A stretch of 64,000 bases of DNA. It comes from Hymenolepis diminuta (taxonomy: Eukaryota; Platyhelminthes; Cestoda; Cyclophyllidea; Hymenolepididae). The position numbers and the translations under genes are program-made. The stretch's first letter is position 1, and each line of letters opens with the position of its first letter. The notes under the pieces were generated by a model. The model was not told where the DNA came from, made no database searches, and saw nothing but the letters and a program-made list of their open reading frames with translations. The stretch is taken from assembly GCA_900708905.1 (NCBI GenBank), contig CAADRB010000002.1, forward strand, positions 3,900,993-3,964,992. The letters are read 5' to 3'. Positions 11,845 to 22,839 of this stretch are shown here, piece by piece.

Positions 11845-12363
11845 TTATTTCTCTATGCGAATTTGTACTATGTTTGAATGAAACCAAAGGCAAAATGTGA
11901 TGTATTGGATTATCACAACAAACTCCTTAGGTAGCAACGGGGTGAGACCCAGATACAATACAAATGAATCACTTAGTGATGTACTAAACTGCTGAGTGAC
12001 ACACGAACACAGGATAACGCCGATAAATACAGGAATGGAAACTAATGTATGGTGGATGAGAACCCGATAGTCAGAGTATAACGTAATGCTTTGTCGATTT
12101 TTATATACGAGCGCTGACGCATTGGCGTATAGATGCACAAATGAACAGGGCAGATTGCCAAGAGTATATTTCAACGATAACTTCTCCAGATGATATAATG
12201 TAAATGAGAGGAAGATTAAGAATCTGCAACAACACAAACGCGTAGGATCTAATTTGATCGATTGATTAGTAATGCCCTTGTCCGGCATATGCTTCACAAA
12301 AACGAGCAAGGTGTGACAAGTTGTATAAATAGGAACATCAGCATTATAAATAAGTATTATCAT
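11845..12363 (-). other. Unassigned 172-codon open frame with hydrophobic segments
   Basis: This is the longest uninterrupted frame in the window outside recognised genes and starts with ATG at 12363. It shows a cysteine cluster (RLCCCRFLIF) and hydrophobic stretches near residues 47-57, 106-122 (SIPVFIGVILCSC) and 148-161 (FVVIIQYITFCLW). I recognise no family, no intron pattern and no repeat match. The stretch is less AT-rich than its surroundings, which raises the chance that the frame is open by accident. It could be a lineage-specific membrane protein, part of an old mobile element, or chance. Confidence 0.18.
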
Positions 12364-13103
12364 TTAACATAAAAGGTACTTATTTAGGTGTTCTAACTTT
12401 TCATATGTACCTTTGAAGAATGACATATAAAGCTGAGAGGCTTTTCACATTTTTATTTTCACACCAATGGTACATCCACCGATTCGAAAATCATTAGTTT
12501 AATGCTAATCGGTTTAAACCCATTGATGTAGATGATCGATCACAACTCTATGCAGCAAGAGGCGGGAGGGGGTATAGGGTCTCTCAGAACGATTCCAAGA
12601 TACTTTCTTCTAATTTAGACATTTTTAACACTTCTTTGAAAGCACTAGGAAGTTTGAAGAAATTTCATAAATTCTTTAGGTTGTTTTTCACCCACAAAAT
12701 TTCCGCTTCCCGTATTTGACATGATATCAACAATGACATCGTCTTGATTTCGTATTATTTATTTGTATTATCATACTCTCAGAATCATTTTTAATAGCTC
12801 GAACTGAACTATGGGCATTAATTTACATTGATTATTTGTCGTAAGCTGATTGTCAGACTTGTCTAAATGTCTATTCCTTTGTATTAGGTAAAATATATTT
12901 AATCTTGTTAATATTCGCATTCTTTGGTAACACTTATTGTGGCCTAATATAAGATTTTCTGAACGGAATTGAGGGTTTACTCATCCTGTTATAGGTTGCA
13001 GATGTTAATCGGCAAGTGACGATCATAACAACAGGATCTTGTAGGTTCGGCTGCGTGTGCGTGTTTGCACATAGATACCTGCATAGATGTCAGTCGTCAC
13101 GCA

Positions 13104-13136
13104 GAGACATCAATGAACAGAAATGACTGATGTCTC
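13104..13136. promoter_or_regulatory. Perfect 8-bp inverted repeat upstream of the tegument gene
   Basis: GAGACATC (13104-13111) and GATGTCTC (13129-13136) are exact reverse complements with a 17-base spacer, about 80 bases upstream of a TATA box. It may be a factor-binding palindrome or a small hairpin. Confidence 0.3.
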
Positions 13137-13183
13137 ACGAAGAAATGTTTTGCAAATAAACCCAATTTGTTTATCAATAATCT

Positions 13184-13220
13184 GGGAGGGGAGGGGGATG
13201 GAGGGGAACCATGTATAAAA
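13184..13220 (+). promoter_or_regulatory. G-tract plus TATA box, candidate core promoter of the tegument gene
   Basis: A purine tract of GGG, GGGG, GGGGG and GGGG runs (13184-13206) can in principle form a G-quadruplex. It ends 8 bases before TATAAAA (13214-13220). Transcription would start near 13245, some 750 bases upstream of the tegument start codon, which implies a long or spliced 5' UTR. A distal assignment such as this is uncertain. Confidence 0.4.
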
Positions 13221-13994
13221 TGAAGCCTGAAATCCTCCAGTGTACCTATTTAATATTTGCAAGGTTGCTGCTCATTGGGGATTGCATTCTTATACCTTCT
13301 CCGTTTTTTCTCCTTAAATAGGCTGAATAACTTCAACTTTTCCCGTGCAGAGTTAAATCGACTGACTCACCCAGCACTAACTTCTGATTCATTCCTCGTG
13401 CTTTTCCAAAAGAACAGTAATTGAATCTTTTTCCTTTCTATTTCGTTGAAGATCGATAGTTTGGCTAGATTCTTCGAACCTTGGCAGTACACTCTACTTT
13501 CCTCTTTTCTATTCTATACGCTTATCACAAATTTTCTGCAGAGTCCTATAACACATTTGATCGCTTACTCATTCCTTACTCCTAAATCGCTATTGCATAC
13601 CAATTTAGTTAGCGTGCTTCCAGTTGCATTGTGTGAGAAAGCCATTAAAAATAAATTTGGAGAAAAAGATGGGCATAATAGATTTATTATGACGCACAGG
13701 TCTGCTCAGTAAATCTCCAGGCTTCTTCTCCCATCTACACGTTTTTCTTAAACATTCAGAATGATCCTAAATCTGAGTTGATCGACTGCTCCCCTTTAAA
13801 ATGCAGTTACTGTTGGGTTACATCTTCATGGTTCCAGTGGCATTTTACTTACAGCCATGTGAGAAAACCATTATGGAGCAGATTTGAAGAAGTCTTGTTA
13901 TTACGCAGAGATTGGTTAGCAAGCATATCTTCACACAGAAATTTGATCAGCGCGATGGTAGATAAGCACACTAACATGCACTCACTGCTTAAAA
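13221..13994 (+). other. Probable 5' UTR / 5' intron of the tegument gene
   Basis: Two small open frames (13446-13712 and 13778-14002) start within this stretch, the second overlapping the true start codon out of frame. Neither resembles a protein family. Several upstream ATGs would hinder scanning, so an intron or spliced-leader trans-splicing close to 13995 is likely. No single acceptor is decisive. Confidence 0.4.
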
Positions 13995-16375
13995 ATGGCT
14001 GACTACAAGACCATTTTCTTCGCCATTGATAAGGAGAGAAATCGTAAGCAACTAGCACATTTTTTATTTAAAAAATTGTTAAATGTACTTCATATTTGCT
14101 TATGATTTAAGAAAATTAATATTTTTTCAATGCTCTTCATTTTCAATGGATCAGACAAAATAGTAATAATTAGAAATTTTAAATAAGAGAAGTAATTTTA
14201 AAATAAATATTATGACAAATACATATGTATAAGCAACTTCCGAATTTCATTAAATTACATTTAACTAAAGTAAAAATCGATTATTAATATTTTTAAGACT
14301 ATATCACAATCAAAGACTTGGAGGATTATGTGAAAGAAAAACAAATGAGTCCAACCGTCTTACAGGTAAAATTCCAGTTAAACAATGTAATTTTAATATT
14401 TTAAACACAATTACGCTTCTACTACGCTTCTGTTCGTTTGCATTTTCATTACACCTATTTGAACCTAAGTATTAAAGCTTTTTGGACTGAAAACATTTAG
14501 CAATTGCGAAAATTTAAAGTGAAAGATACTTCAAATTTTTGAATTTTTCCACCAAAAGTGTGCGTTTTTCTTCATGCCAATCCTTATCGATTAGAAAATT
14601 AGCGAAGATGGATTTAGTCTATCTTTTAGAAATGACCGAGGTTTCAGGGAGATTAATTTGAAGTGTTCCAGTTTAGAAATTGCTCCCTTTTTAATTACCT
14701 TGGGAGTGAGAATGATATTCCTGATGATATTCATTTCTTACCCTGTGTCGATTATTTAGGAGAACACATTATGAGATCAAATGTGTTAGAAAATCAGAAT
14801 TAAAAGATTTTTATATTCAAATGATGTAAATAATCATCATTTATGTTTTAGAGGTGGATCCGGTTATTTGATCCCAAAGGAACAGGTAGAATTACTCTAG
14901 AAACCTTCTGTGAAATCCTAGAGGAAGATATGGACGAGTTGTAAGAATATACCTAATTCCTTTTCGAAATTTAATTGTAACTGATTGTGTTTGAATTGGA
15001 TGTGATTCAACATGTACATTTGTTGCATTATCAATTATTCCTTTAAATTTGATTCTTGAAATAAATGATTAGGTTAAAATGAACTACTTAGTTGAACTGT
15101 GCTTGTTAACTTGTGCTTGTGCTAGGTCTGTGTGAAATTGATTAACTTGAAACTTTACACAAAATATAAAGTCAATACCCTAATTTTAGGCTGCAGCAGT
15201 ATCCTACAACGACTGTTCAACAAATTCAACTTCTTGACCGTGAAATGTCAGAGAGAATGATGGAAGATATTTTAAATGAAACACGAAAAGCAGTCGAGAA
15301 AAATCCAGGTGATCTTCAAGTAAGTTGAGGAAATTATTATCAAAACCTAGAAGCTTTAAAATTTTATCCTTTTGATAAACAGAAATACACAGATTTTTGT
15401 TTTTGGCGTTTAATTTGTTAGGCACGTTTCTGTCAGAATTAGATTAGCTCTTACTTTTACTAACTGGGTTTTCCACAGTAGTTATTTACTAATCGATATT
15501 CTGAGATGGTTAATATCCATCTCCGAGCATCTTAACTTTCATCTACAAGTACTTTAAAAAAGAGATACTGAATATGTCTATTAAGTGGGTATAGTTTTTG
15601 AACTGAGTTTTATGAATTCATTTACAACAACAGTCAATCATGAATGAGATCAGACCATTATTCTGTGTTATTTGACAAACTGGAGTAGACAGGTCTTGGG
15701 TTCATATTTTAATTGGGTTTAATGCTGATCAAAGTTGGTTATTTCATTCTTCATATTCTCCATGTAAGCATGTCATCATTTGTTTAAATTTAACAACAAC
15801 GTCAAATAAAACTATGTTGATAATGCAACCACATCTTATTATTCAAATTCGAACTTTATAATGAGTGATTGAAAATTACCATTCTTAAGTGATTGATCAC
15901 TGTTGATGAAGAAATTTTTATTACTCACAAGATAGTTATTTTCATATTTTTACGATGTACAATCAAAAACATTCTATATTATTAAAATTATAAGGGTCAT
16001 TCTATTATAGTCTAATAAAACAATATAAGGATTACTTGAAATAAAGATTCACATGATATTCTATTATCTAACGCAGTAAAAACTGTATTAGAAAAGGAAA
16101 AAGTTATTCTGTCGATTTGTGATTTCAGTTATATACTTTGAAATCATGGGCGTAGAGCGTGTGCTTTCAGTGCTTATTAATAAGAAACTTGTTTTATTTA
16201 ATAGAGACAGGCAAAGATAATCAAGGAGTATGCAGAAAATCGCTATGGTGAAGTATGGCATACCTTCATTGTGAATGGCTCACATGGGTACTTCTACTCC
16301 CACATGCCAAATCATTCGCTGTCATTTTACTTCGCTGGTAATTACTACTTTATATTCTGCACTCCAGGTTCTTGA
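13995..16375 (+). CDS. Tegument-allergen-like protein (EF-hand + dynein light chain)
   Basis: This family (TAL or tegumental antigen proteins; schistosome relatives include SmTAL1 and the 20.8-21.7 kDa antigens) is confined to flatworms, lies in the tegument and is immunogenic. Five exons, 13995-14043, 14298-14365, 14852-14940, 15190-15319 and 16205-16375, join in frame to 168 residues and TGA. The start MADYKTIFFAIDKERN opens straight into EF-hand loop 1 (D12-K-E-R-N-H-Y-I-T-I-K-D23, mostly intact). EF-hand 2 (FDPKGTGRITLETF, D46-T57) lacks acidic residues at loop positions 3 and 12 and is probably dead. Residues about 85-168 are dynein-light-chain-like: QAKIIKEYAENRYGEVWHTF, GSHGYFYSHM, LSFYFAGNYYFIFCTPGS. 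Usual family length is about 170-200, so it is complete. Tegument location and a Ca2+-modulated scaffold or motor-adaptor role are from family knowledge. Confidence in identity is very high. Confidence 0.93.
14366..14851 (+). other. Intron 2 of the tegument gene
   Basis: A 486-base AT-rich intron between CAG/gtaaa and tgttttag. Nothing else was recognised. The neighbouring introns at 14044-14297 and 14941-15189 are about 250 bases each and equally plain. Confidence 0.8.
15320..16204 (+). other. Intron 4 of the tegument gene
   Basis: An 885-base intron, AT-rich. The small open frame at 15204-15425 (minus) merely overlaps exon 4 on the wrong strand. Nothing else was recognised. Confidence 0.8.
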
Positions 16376-16377
16376 TC

Positions 16378-16383
16378 AATAAA
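16378..16383 (+). terminator. Polyadenylation signal AATAAA of the tegument gene
   Basis: The hexamer begins 3 bases after the TGA stop, which would give an extremely short 3' UTR of perhaps 20-30 bases. A second AATAAA occurs near 16638. Confidence 0.45.
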
Positions 16384-17585
16384 GTGCTACACCTCAGCCT
16401 CTCCCCTCTCTCTAACACTCTCTAGGTATCCATATGAACAAAAGTGTTATCTACGTGTTTGTTTCAATTAATTATGCTTGTTTATAAATTATGCCGCTTT
16501 GATGTCGCGTAATATGAAATATAAATCGATTTAAGCAAATCGGGTAAATTGTATTATTTGCCTCTTGAAAATTACTAAGTTGTGTAAAAAATGAATTTAG
16601 TCTGACCTTTAATGTTTATGATAATTTTATAGGATTAAATAATAAAATTATTTAACGGGTTTGATTCAAACAAATTACAATGTCTCAAAATTTTCTAACG
16701 ACCTAAATGCGATGCAAACTTTTACACTTATAATTATTTGTAAATTAAATGTGAAAATGTTGCATGCAAAGCACTTGTTTATCGTTTATTTTGACTCTTT
16801 GAAAAATATTTGTTTGATTATGTTCTCACTATAAAATAGCATCTTTTGTTTGTTTACTCATGTAAACTCCATAATAATCTAGTGTATTGTCTGACCTCTA
16901 AGGTATTTATCCAGTAAAAAAGCACTTTGCTATTTAATTCTTAATTACATTTAACTATTAGCAGGGCACTCCAAATTATGAAAAGCCTTTTGGAACAAAA
17001 TCATAATATTAAATTAATTTGACTTCCGCTATCTGCTGTACATGAGGAATGTAATGTATTCTCGGATCTAAGAGATCAACCAAAAATACACTTTTTCTAC
17101 GTATTTGGTCTTTATATTTATAAGTTCAAGTGGTCAAGTGAAAACTGATCGTTATAATTAAATTGCAACTTATTTTTTAAAATTTGTTCATTATTTAATA
17201 AACCTTAATAATGCACCAGAAAAGTGCGAGCTTATAACTTCACAAATTGTTTAAAAGAAAATCATAGTTATTCTACATGAAAGTCTATTTTAATAATGAT
17301 ATTTTTGAATTATTAAAACTTTATACAAGATGATTTATCAGTCATGTATATAGACCCTAACATCTGTTTGCGAAGCGGATTTATTGTCTTGGTAACTGTC
17401 GATAAATAATTTGGTATACCATTTGAATGACCGATTTATTGCACAATCTATGGTTTCGGTTAGAAAAAGTTAACTCACTGAAGTTTCATTTTTTCAATGT
17501 TCGAATCAATTGTTTTATGAAAAATTGGGGTTTAATAATAGAATTATCAATGGAATTGTAGTAGTCTTGAAATATTTGAAAATAG

Positions 17586-17660
17586 GTGGCGATGTCTTAC
17601 ATCATCGGTGGTGTACTCTCGTGGGTTAACATTTCGTCCTATAACATGGGTTCGAATATT
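17586..17660 (+). repeat. B-box remnant of a tRNA-like element
   Basis: GGTTCGAATAT (17649-17659) is close to the consensus B box GGTTCGANTCC and follows GGTGGCGATG at 17586. The spacing is too long for an ordinary tRNA. Confidence 0.25.
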
Positions 17661-18698
17661 TGCAAATGAAAAATGATTAATTTGATTAGTTAGAGGTAAT
17701 CAGGAGATAATTAATCAACCATGAATCTCTCTATCGTGTTATATGAGACTCCCATCGTTGTCGGTCTTAAATGTTCACTGGAAGAGGGCCATTTTCTGCT
17801 AACGTAACTTCTTCACTCAGATCAGGGTTAGAAATGACTATATACGGAAATCTCTTGACAGGAATATCTTGGAAATTACTGACAATGAATTCTAAATCAG
17901 AATTACGCTTTTTATTAATATAAACCTATCAATAGTTAAACTTACAGGCTGTGAACTGAGGCTTGTCTAAAAACAAGCGCAATGAGATTGTATGTTTGGT
18001 TCAGAAACAATGGAAAATACGTGGGTAAAAAGTGCGCATTAATGCAGAAATGAAAAATTTTAGGTGATTTGATTTGGCTGAAATAATTACTGGGTTGGCT
18101 TAATTCAATGGTGGATTTTTGAAAATGTTATACATCACAGTAAAACAATTTCTGTTATCTAATTTTAAAGTGGAGGAGTTTAGCAAGTTCTGCGTAATTA
18201 ATGCAGTCTTGTCTGGAATAGTTATGCTATTTTGCTCTCAAAATTGGCAGATTCATTTTCATTTAACTTCCATTTTGGATAAATTAGTAGCAAAATTAGT
18301 ACTCTTTAAGAGAATGAAAAGAAGATTGAAAATTTTTGCTGCTTACTATTACACGCAGAGTAATACTAAAACAGTTTTCTTTACTATCTTTCCCAAGAAA
18401 TAGTATCATTCTCATAGTTCATAGCATTTTATAGTTGTTTTCATACCTATGTTAAGCCCACCAAGCCAGGATTTTCTCATAAGTCTCTGAGTTGTGGAAT
18501 GGCAGGCAATAGACTTCGATAGTCGAAATAAAAATTAGACTTCATTGTTTTCTAATCTTATCATGATAATTAAAAAAGAAGTAAAATAAAGGATGAAGTG
18601 GTTGAGACGAGAGTAAATGAAGCAGCCTGTTACATTCATTTATTTATTCAATAATTCTGAATTTTTTACATTAACACATTTAAATAAAGCCAATTTCA

Positions 18699-18704
18699 TT
18701 TATT
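18699..18704 (-). terminator. Polyadenylation signal of the minus-strand EGF gene
   Basis: TTTATT on the plus strand is AATAAA on the minus strand, about 120 bases after the stop. Further copies follow at 18639-18648 inside an ATTT-rich patch. Confidence 0.5.
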
Positions 18705-18824
18705 TATCTGAATGTACAGAGAAGCAGCCCAATACAATTGCATCATAAAATACAGATAATGCTTAAGAGACCTTTATAAAGAAGAAAGAGGTAAAGTACA
18801 CCGTTCCCATCACCCACTACCTCA

Positions 18825-19222
18825 TCACTTATATTTGCCAAATTCATCTGCATAGTCTTCGTCAAAATCCGCCCAAGAGAAGTACGATGTATCCATTGGG
18901 CTCACTATTTCGGCTTTATCCCACTCAGTTTTGATGAAAATTGTGCAGGCTTTACCGTAGTAATCGGGATCGCAAATGCATTCCGTCTCCACGACCATAT
19001 TCCCCTCATCGTAATTAATGCGTTTTAGACATTGACCATGGGAGCAGACTGGAGTTCTATTCGGACACTTCCTTATGAAGGTACGACTGAAAAAGGGGAG
19101 TTTAAATAAGGATTTCATATTCATTTGAAATGTTGAAAATTCAGTTGAACTTACCCACCTACCGTAAGGAAGAAAAGGGATAAGGTTAGGAGACTTAAAA
19201 AACTAATTGTAGAGGAGGCCAT
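18825..19222 (-). CDS. Secreted single-EGF-domain protein, paralogue A
   Basis: A small secreted protein of 109 residues from two exons, 19222-19155 (68 bases) and 19086-18825, joined in phase 2 and ending in TGA. Residues 1-23 form a clear signal peptide (MASSTISFLSLLTLSLFFL). One EGF-like domain follows with six cysteines at 30, 37, 42, 59, 61 and 70, spaced C-x6-C-x4-C-x16-C-x-C-x8-C, including CSHGQC and CICDPDYYGKAC. There is no membrane segment. The tail (residues 80-109) carries EIVSPMDTSYFSW and then acidic residues. Paralogue B at 26928-27347 shares first-exon length, intron phase, cysteine spacing and tail motif. Six-Cys single-EGF proteins can be receptor ligands or modules of secreted matrix; ligand activity here is inference, as I recognise no named family. 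A TATA box sits about 45 bases upstream of the ATG. Confidence 0.85.
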
Positions 19223-19265
19223 TATCGCCAGAGATTGTGAATGGGGAACCGTAAGAAGACTCGAC

Positions 19266-19305
19266 TTTATATATAATTTTAGTGGCATCGGCCCACGCGT
19301 TGAAT
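19266..19305 (-). promoter_or_regulatory. TATA box and shared upstream motif of EGF paralogue A
   Basis: Read on the minus strand: GTGGGCCGATGCCACT, then TATATAAAG at about 19273-19265. The TATA box is about 45 bases before the ATG, so the 5' UTR would be only about 20 bases. Paralogue B has a similar arrangement (GTGCGGCCGTATTACC and then TTATACATAAGG). Confidence 0.5.
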
Positions 19306-20906
19306 AATCACATAGTTATCTTTAGTTCGTTTGTTCTCCCTTGTGCACTCTCTGCTGGTAACTGCAATTAGCCTCGAGAGGGGCTGAAGCTATTATCCCA
19401 GCGGATGTGGGTGGACATATTCAAGCTCTGGTTCAATTGTGTTTCAATGTTTATCATTGGGCCAAGCTTTGCCAAGACCGCCTTTCCTGTTGAAAATAGC
19501 AACTGCCGTTATTAGTCATTTAAACAAATTACTTACGGAAAAAATAATTTGAAGAGACATTTTTGCATCTTGAATAAGAAATATCATGTTAAAACACTTA
19601 TATGTAATATAAGTGATAAGTTTAAACTGAACTGAATTAGTGATGCTAGCTCCATTAACAGTGGCGTAATGCAAAGCCTCATTGGGATGACGTAAAACCA
19701 AAATTTATACTTGACCTTAGAGTTCCAAAGTTGATAAACCCTGACAGCGCAGATGCTCGGAAAAGTTGAGGAAATGCATACGGGATTCTTTGCATCATTA
19801 AAAAGTCAATACCAAATTGAAAAATCAGTGAAAATGTGGTCACATATAAATGAGGTAGGCAGCTTAAGGATTTAGTTTTTAGATTCAGAGAGTCTGAATT
19901 CCCTACCACTCTTTTAAAATATCTTGATGCTCACCAAACCCCTAGGAGATATGTATCGGGCTAGATTTCATTAGCAAAATAAAAAATCATTATTGGTGAG
20001 GCGAGGTAAAAGCAGATATCAACCGTTCTAATAGGAAACAACCAAACAGTACAATCTTATGTTTGAAACTATTTACTTAAAATCATTTCACTTCAGATAC
20101 CTTCCCCTCCCCTTAGTCAAGTAAGGATGAAAATAGTAAGACGCTGGGGATTAGCAGTACTCTGGAACGAGGAATACAGAATTGAAGATGGAAATGTTCT
20201 GTCCACTAGTGTATGAGTCTCCCACTCTTTGTTATTCAATGTGAAATCTGACAGTTCTTCGTAGGATTTGTGAAGAGTTAGCAAAATTGTTCCCTTCGGA
20301 TAATCTGAGTTGTCGGAGTATGTTCACCTTAAGTCAAGCCATAAAAGTTAACAAAGATAAATCTTATTAATTAACTTGAATGTATTGGAAAACAATAATC
20401 AGCACTCAGCACCAGCGTAAAATTAAAGAGATGTATGATCAAGATGAGCTTAGAAACACATATGGAGACCACATATTTCAAGTAGCCAACCTTTAGTTGG
20501 AGACAGCACATGTGAATTTTTAATTTTGCCGCCTGTGTAATTTAGGTGATTGCTTATTCCAAATCATAATATGTCCAATAATCGAATTTTATCAGATCAG
20601 AAAATAATAATGGATGAAACAAGCTGAAATGAAATAATCACTTTCTGAATGAAAATTACACCACAATTCTATGAAATAGGTACATTTGTGTCAGCGTCTG
20701 GTTATCTGTAAATATAGATTCGGTTCTCCTGACTTCCAAATCCAAAACTCTCTAATGAGAAAATTCCATTCTGTCAATCCTTTAACAGCCATGCCTAATC
20801 GTTGCGGTCGGCCATTCCACCCACTCAGTTTGTATCCATGGGTACTAAACGCGTAAACCTCTGATTTAGCTGACTAGTTCGAGAACCACCACGTTATCGA
20901 CATAAA

Positions 20907-20923
20907 TGAATAAATAAATAAAT
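20907..20923. repeat. AAAT-type microsatellite
   Basis: About four AAAT units. Confidence 0.7.
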
Positions 20924-22772
20924 ATATGACTAGTGTTTTGTGCATTTATATGTACATCGTTATGGAAATTAGTAAACTTCAGCAGTGAATTATATTAAAT
21001 TTAGTAATACGCATAACTGACCACGAAATTGTATTGATGGATCAACAATACTCTGGACATAATCTACCCAGTGAATCTGGATGTCATTTCATGAAATGTG
21101 GACATTAAAAATAAATTATGGTTGGTCATCCCATTGTTTCTACAGTTCAAACAAAGCAAGTCTCTCGATACCACAACTTAATTACCTGTTTTTCCTGATC
21201 CCCACAACCGTTTCATACATTATTGGATGTGCATGCTATTCCCAATATTTAAATGCTTTTCCATGATAAGAACTTGCAATGATTTTTCACTGCCTAAGGC
21301 AATGGAAAATATAAGGAAATGTTCTGATGTTTATCGGTCTCTCAAACTGCGAACTTGCATACTAATTTTAAGCCGAACCAGTCAAAGGTTGATTTTAAAT
21401 AAAAAAGGACTATCGAATTCGAATTTCGAAGTGAAAATTTAATCTATTTCAATATATGCAATAGAGTTCTCATAGAATCTCTTTATTTGCTTACGTTGTA
21501 CCAAATTTGCATAAGGTTACAACAAATCAGACATCCGACCACTGCTCGTAAATGTGTTTATCTGTGCGTACCGGAGTGATGAAGTCATCTTAAATGGATT
21601 CTGGAAAAGATATGGTAAATTTAAAATAGCAAAATAAGACGTGATATTTGAGGTCAAAACAAAATCATAAAGTTATGGAACGAACTTTTGTTTATTTGCT
21701 GATGGCATCTTGAGTCTGCCTGTGCGTTTAAATTGGACAAATTTTGACTTTGAGGAATATCTTTTTCAAACTGAACTTACATAATGGATCATCTGCAAAT
21801 ATGAAATATTAAATAATTGTGAATGATAAGATTTATTCAACGCTCCAAGTGTATGCGACTCTCTAGAGATTATTCTGGCCGTCCCCCAACCGATTTGAGA
21901 TAATTATAACCAACAATAATACAAAAAATGGAAAAGTTATAATCTTGAAAAGGCATATGAACATCAAGATTAGTAAAATGGTCCAGGGAGAGTTGGAGGG
22001 AAAGAAATATTTGAATTTCAGACTTACAAAGTTGTTCACTTTTTGCCTGATGTGTCATACTAAAATATATACATGGCATTTTTCCTTAGGTCAGAGAGTG
22101 ATCTCATGTTCGCCCTAACTTGTCTCCTTATATAGTCAAGAGGAGCTTGTTTCTATTAACTAAGAGCAGAGCTCACTATAGTTCATTCAAAATGAATGTT
22201 AATAAAAGGATGACTAAACGGGACTTTCTTTAACAGAAATTCAACAAGAGTAATTCCTCATTTTCAAGTTTGGCTAGAACGTTCTGTCCACTTTACCGGA
22301 ACTCGGAAATAAATACGTGCTTTAGAAAAAACCAATTTCTACTTACAAATTCATTCTCGGGTTTTTTTTACGCTAGGACTAATAAATGATTACTATCCTG
22401 TATGTACATAAACATTGACTTTTTTACCGAATAGCTCCCTGCTACAAAATAAAAATGTTTTTTCTTTCAGTATTTATCGCAATTTCAAATCAAAATATCT
22501 ACAAACAAATTGTTTGTAGCGATTAATTACACTTCGGATTTAATAAACCTTATTCAGTTAAATTTGCAATTAGGCTCTACACTCACTTTACCAGTTTTAT
22601 TTTCACTTAGGAACTCTTCGACATTGCGATTTCAGTCGCCAATTCTTGTTTTACTTCCACTTCATTTCTTTTAATTTCTCTCCTTCAAATAAACCTTACC
22701 GAGCATGGTCTGCCTTCTATTCAAACTGCTGTGCTGTAAAGATCATGATATATAAGAGGGGTGATAGAGTAG

Positions 22773-22839
22773 TTAAGTGCCTCGAATTCCAATAGATTTC
22801 TAAGCGATCCGTCACTTCTATCGCTTTTTAGAGGCTTAA
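22773..22839. repeat. Nested inverted repeat (hairpin candidate)
   Basis: An inner perfect 7-bp stem (AAGCGAT 22802-22808 with ATCGCTT 22820-22826, 11-base loop) lies inside an outer pairing of ttaagtgcctc (22773-22783) with gaggcttaa (22831-22839). The left flank agagtagttaag also resembles a tRNA A box. It may be a structured RNA or a folded-back element. Confidence 0.4.

Larger units (their letters stand above)
9554..13103. other. Intergenic upstream of the PWWP2-like and tegument genes
   Basis: Strongly AT-rich. The left end should contain the PWWP2-like promoter; no TATA box is seen near its ATG. A perfect TGACGTCA palindrome lies 5 bases from a TATATAAAA motif at 10330-10350. A 172-codon open frame with hydrophobic segments lies at 11845-12363 (minus). 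A G-rich patch occurs near 12562-12577. Nothing else was recognised. Confidence 0.6.
16384..18824. other. Intergenic, very AT-rich
   Basis: Contains a tRNA-like B-box remnant at 17586-17660, the 3' UTR of the minus-strand EGF gene at the right end with AATAAA hexamers (minus) at 18639-18648 and 18699-18704, and a 94-codon AT-rich open frame at 18119-18403 that resembles no family. Nothing else was recognised. Confidence 0.6.

Noticed and set aside
13446..14002. Two small plus-strand frames before the tegument start codon
   Set aside because: One overlaps the true start out of frame; neither resembles a protein, and the tegument gene is complete from 13995.
17586..17660. A functional tRNA gene
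   Set aside because: Good B box only; no acceptor stem or correct A-B spacing.
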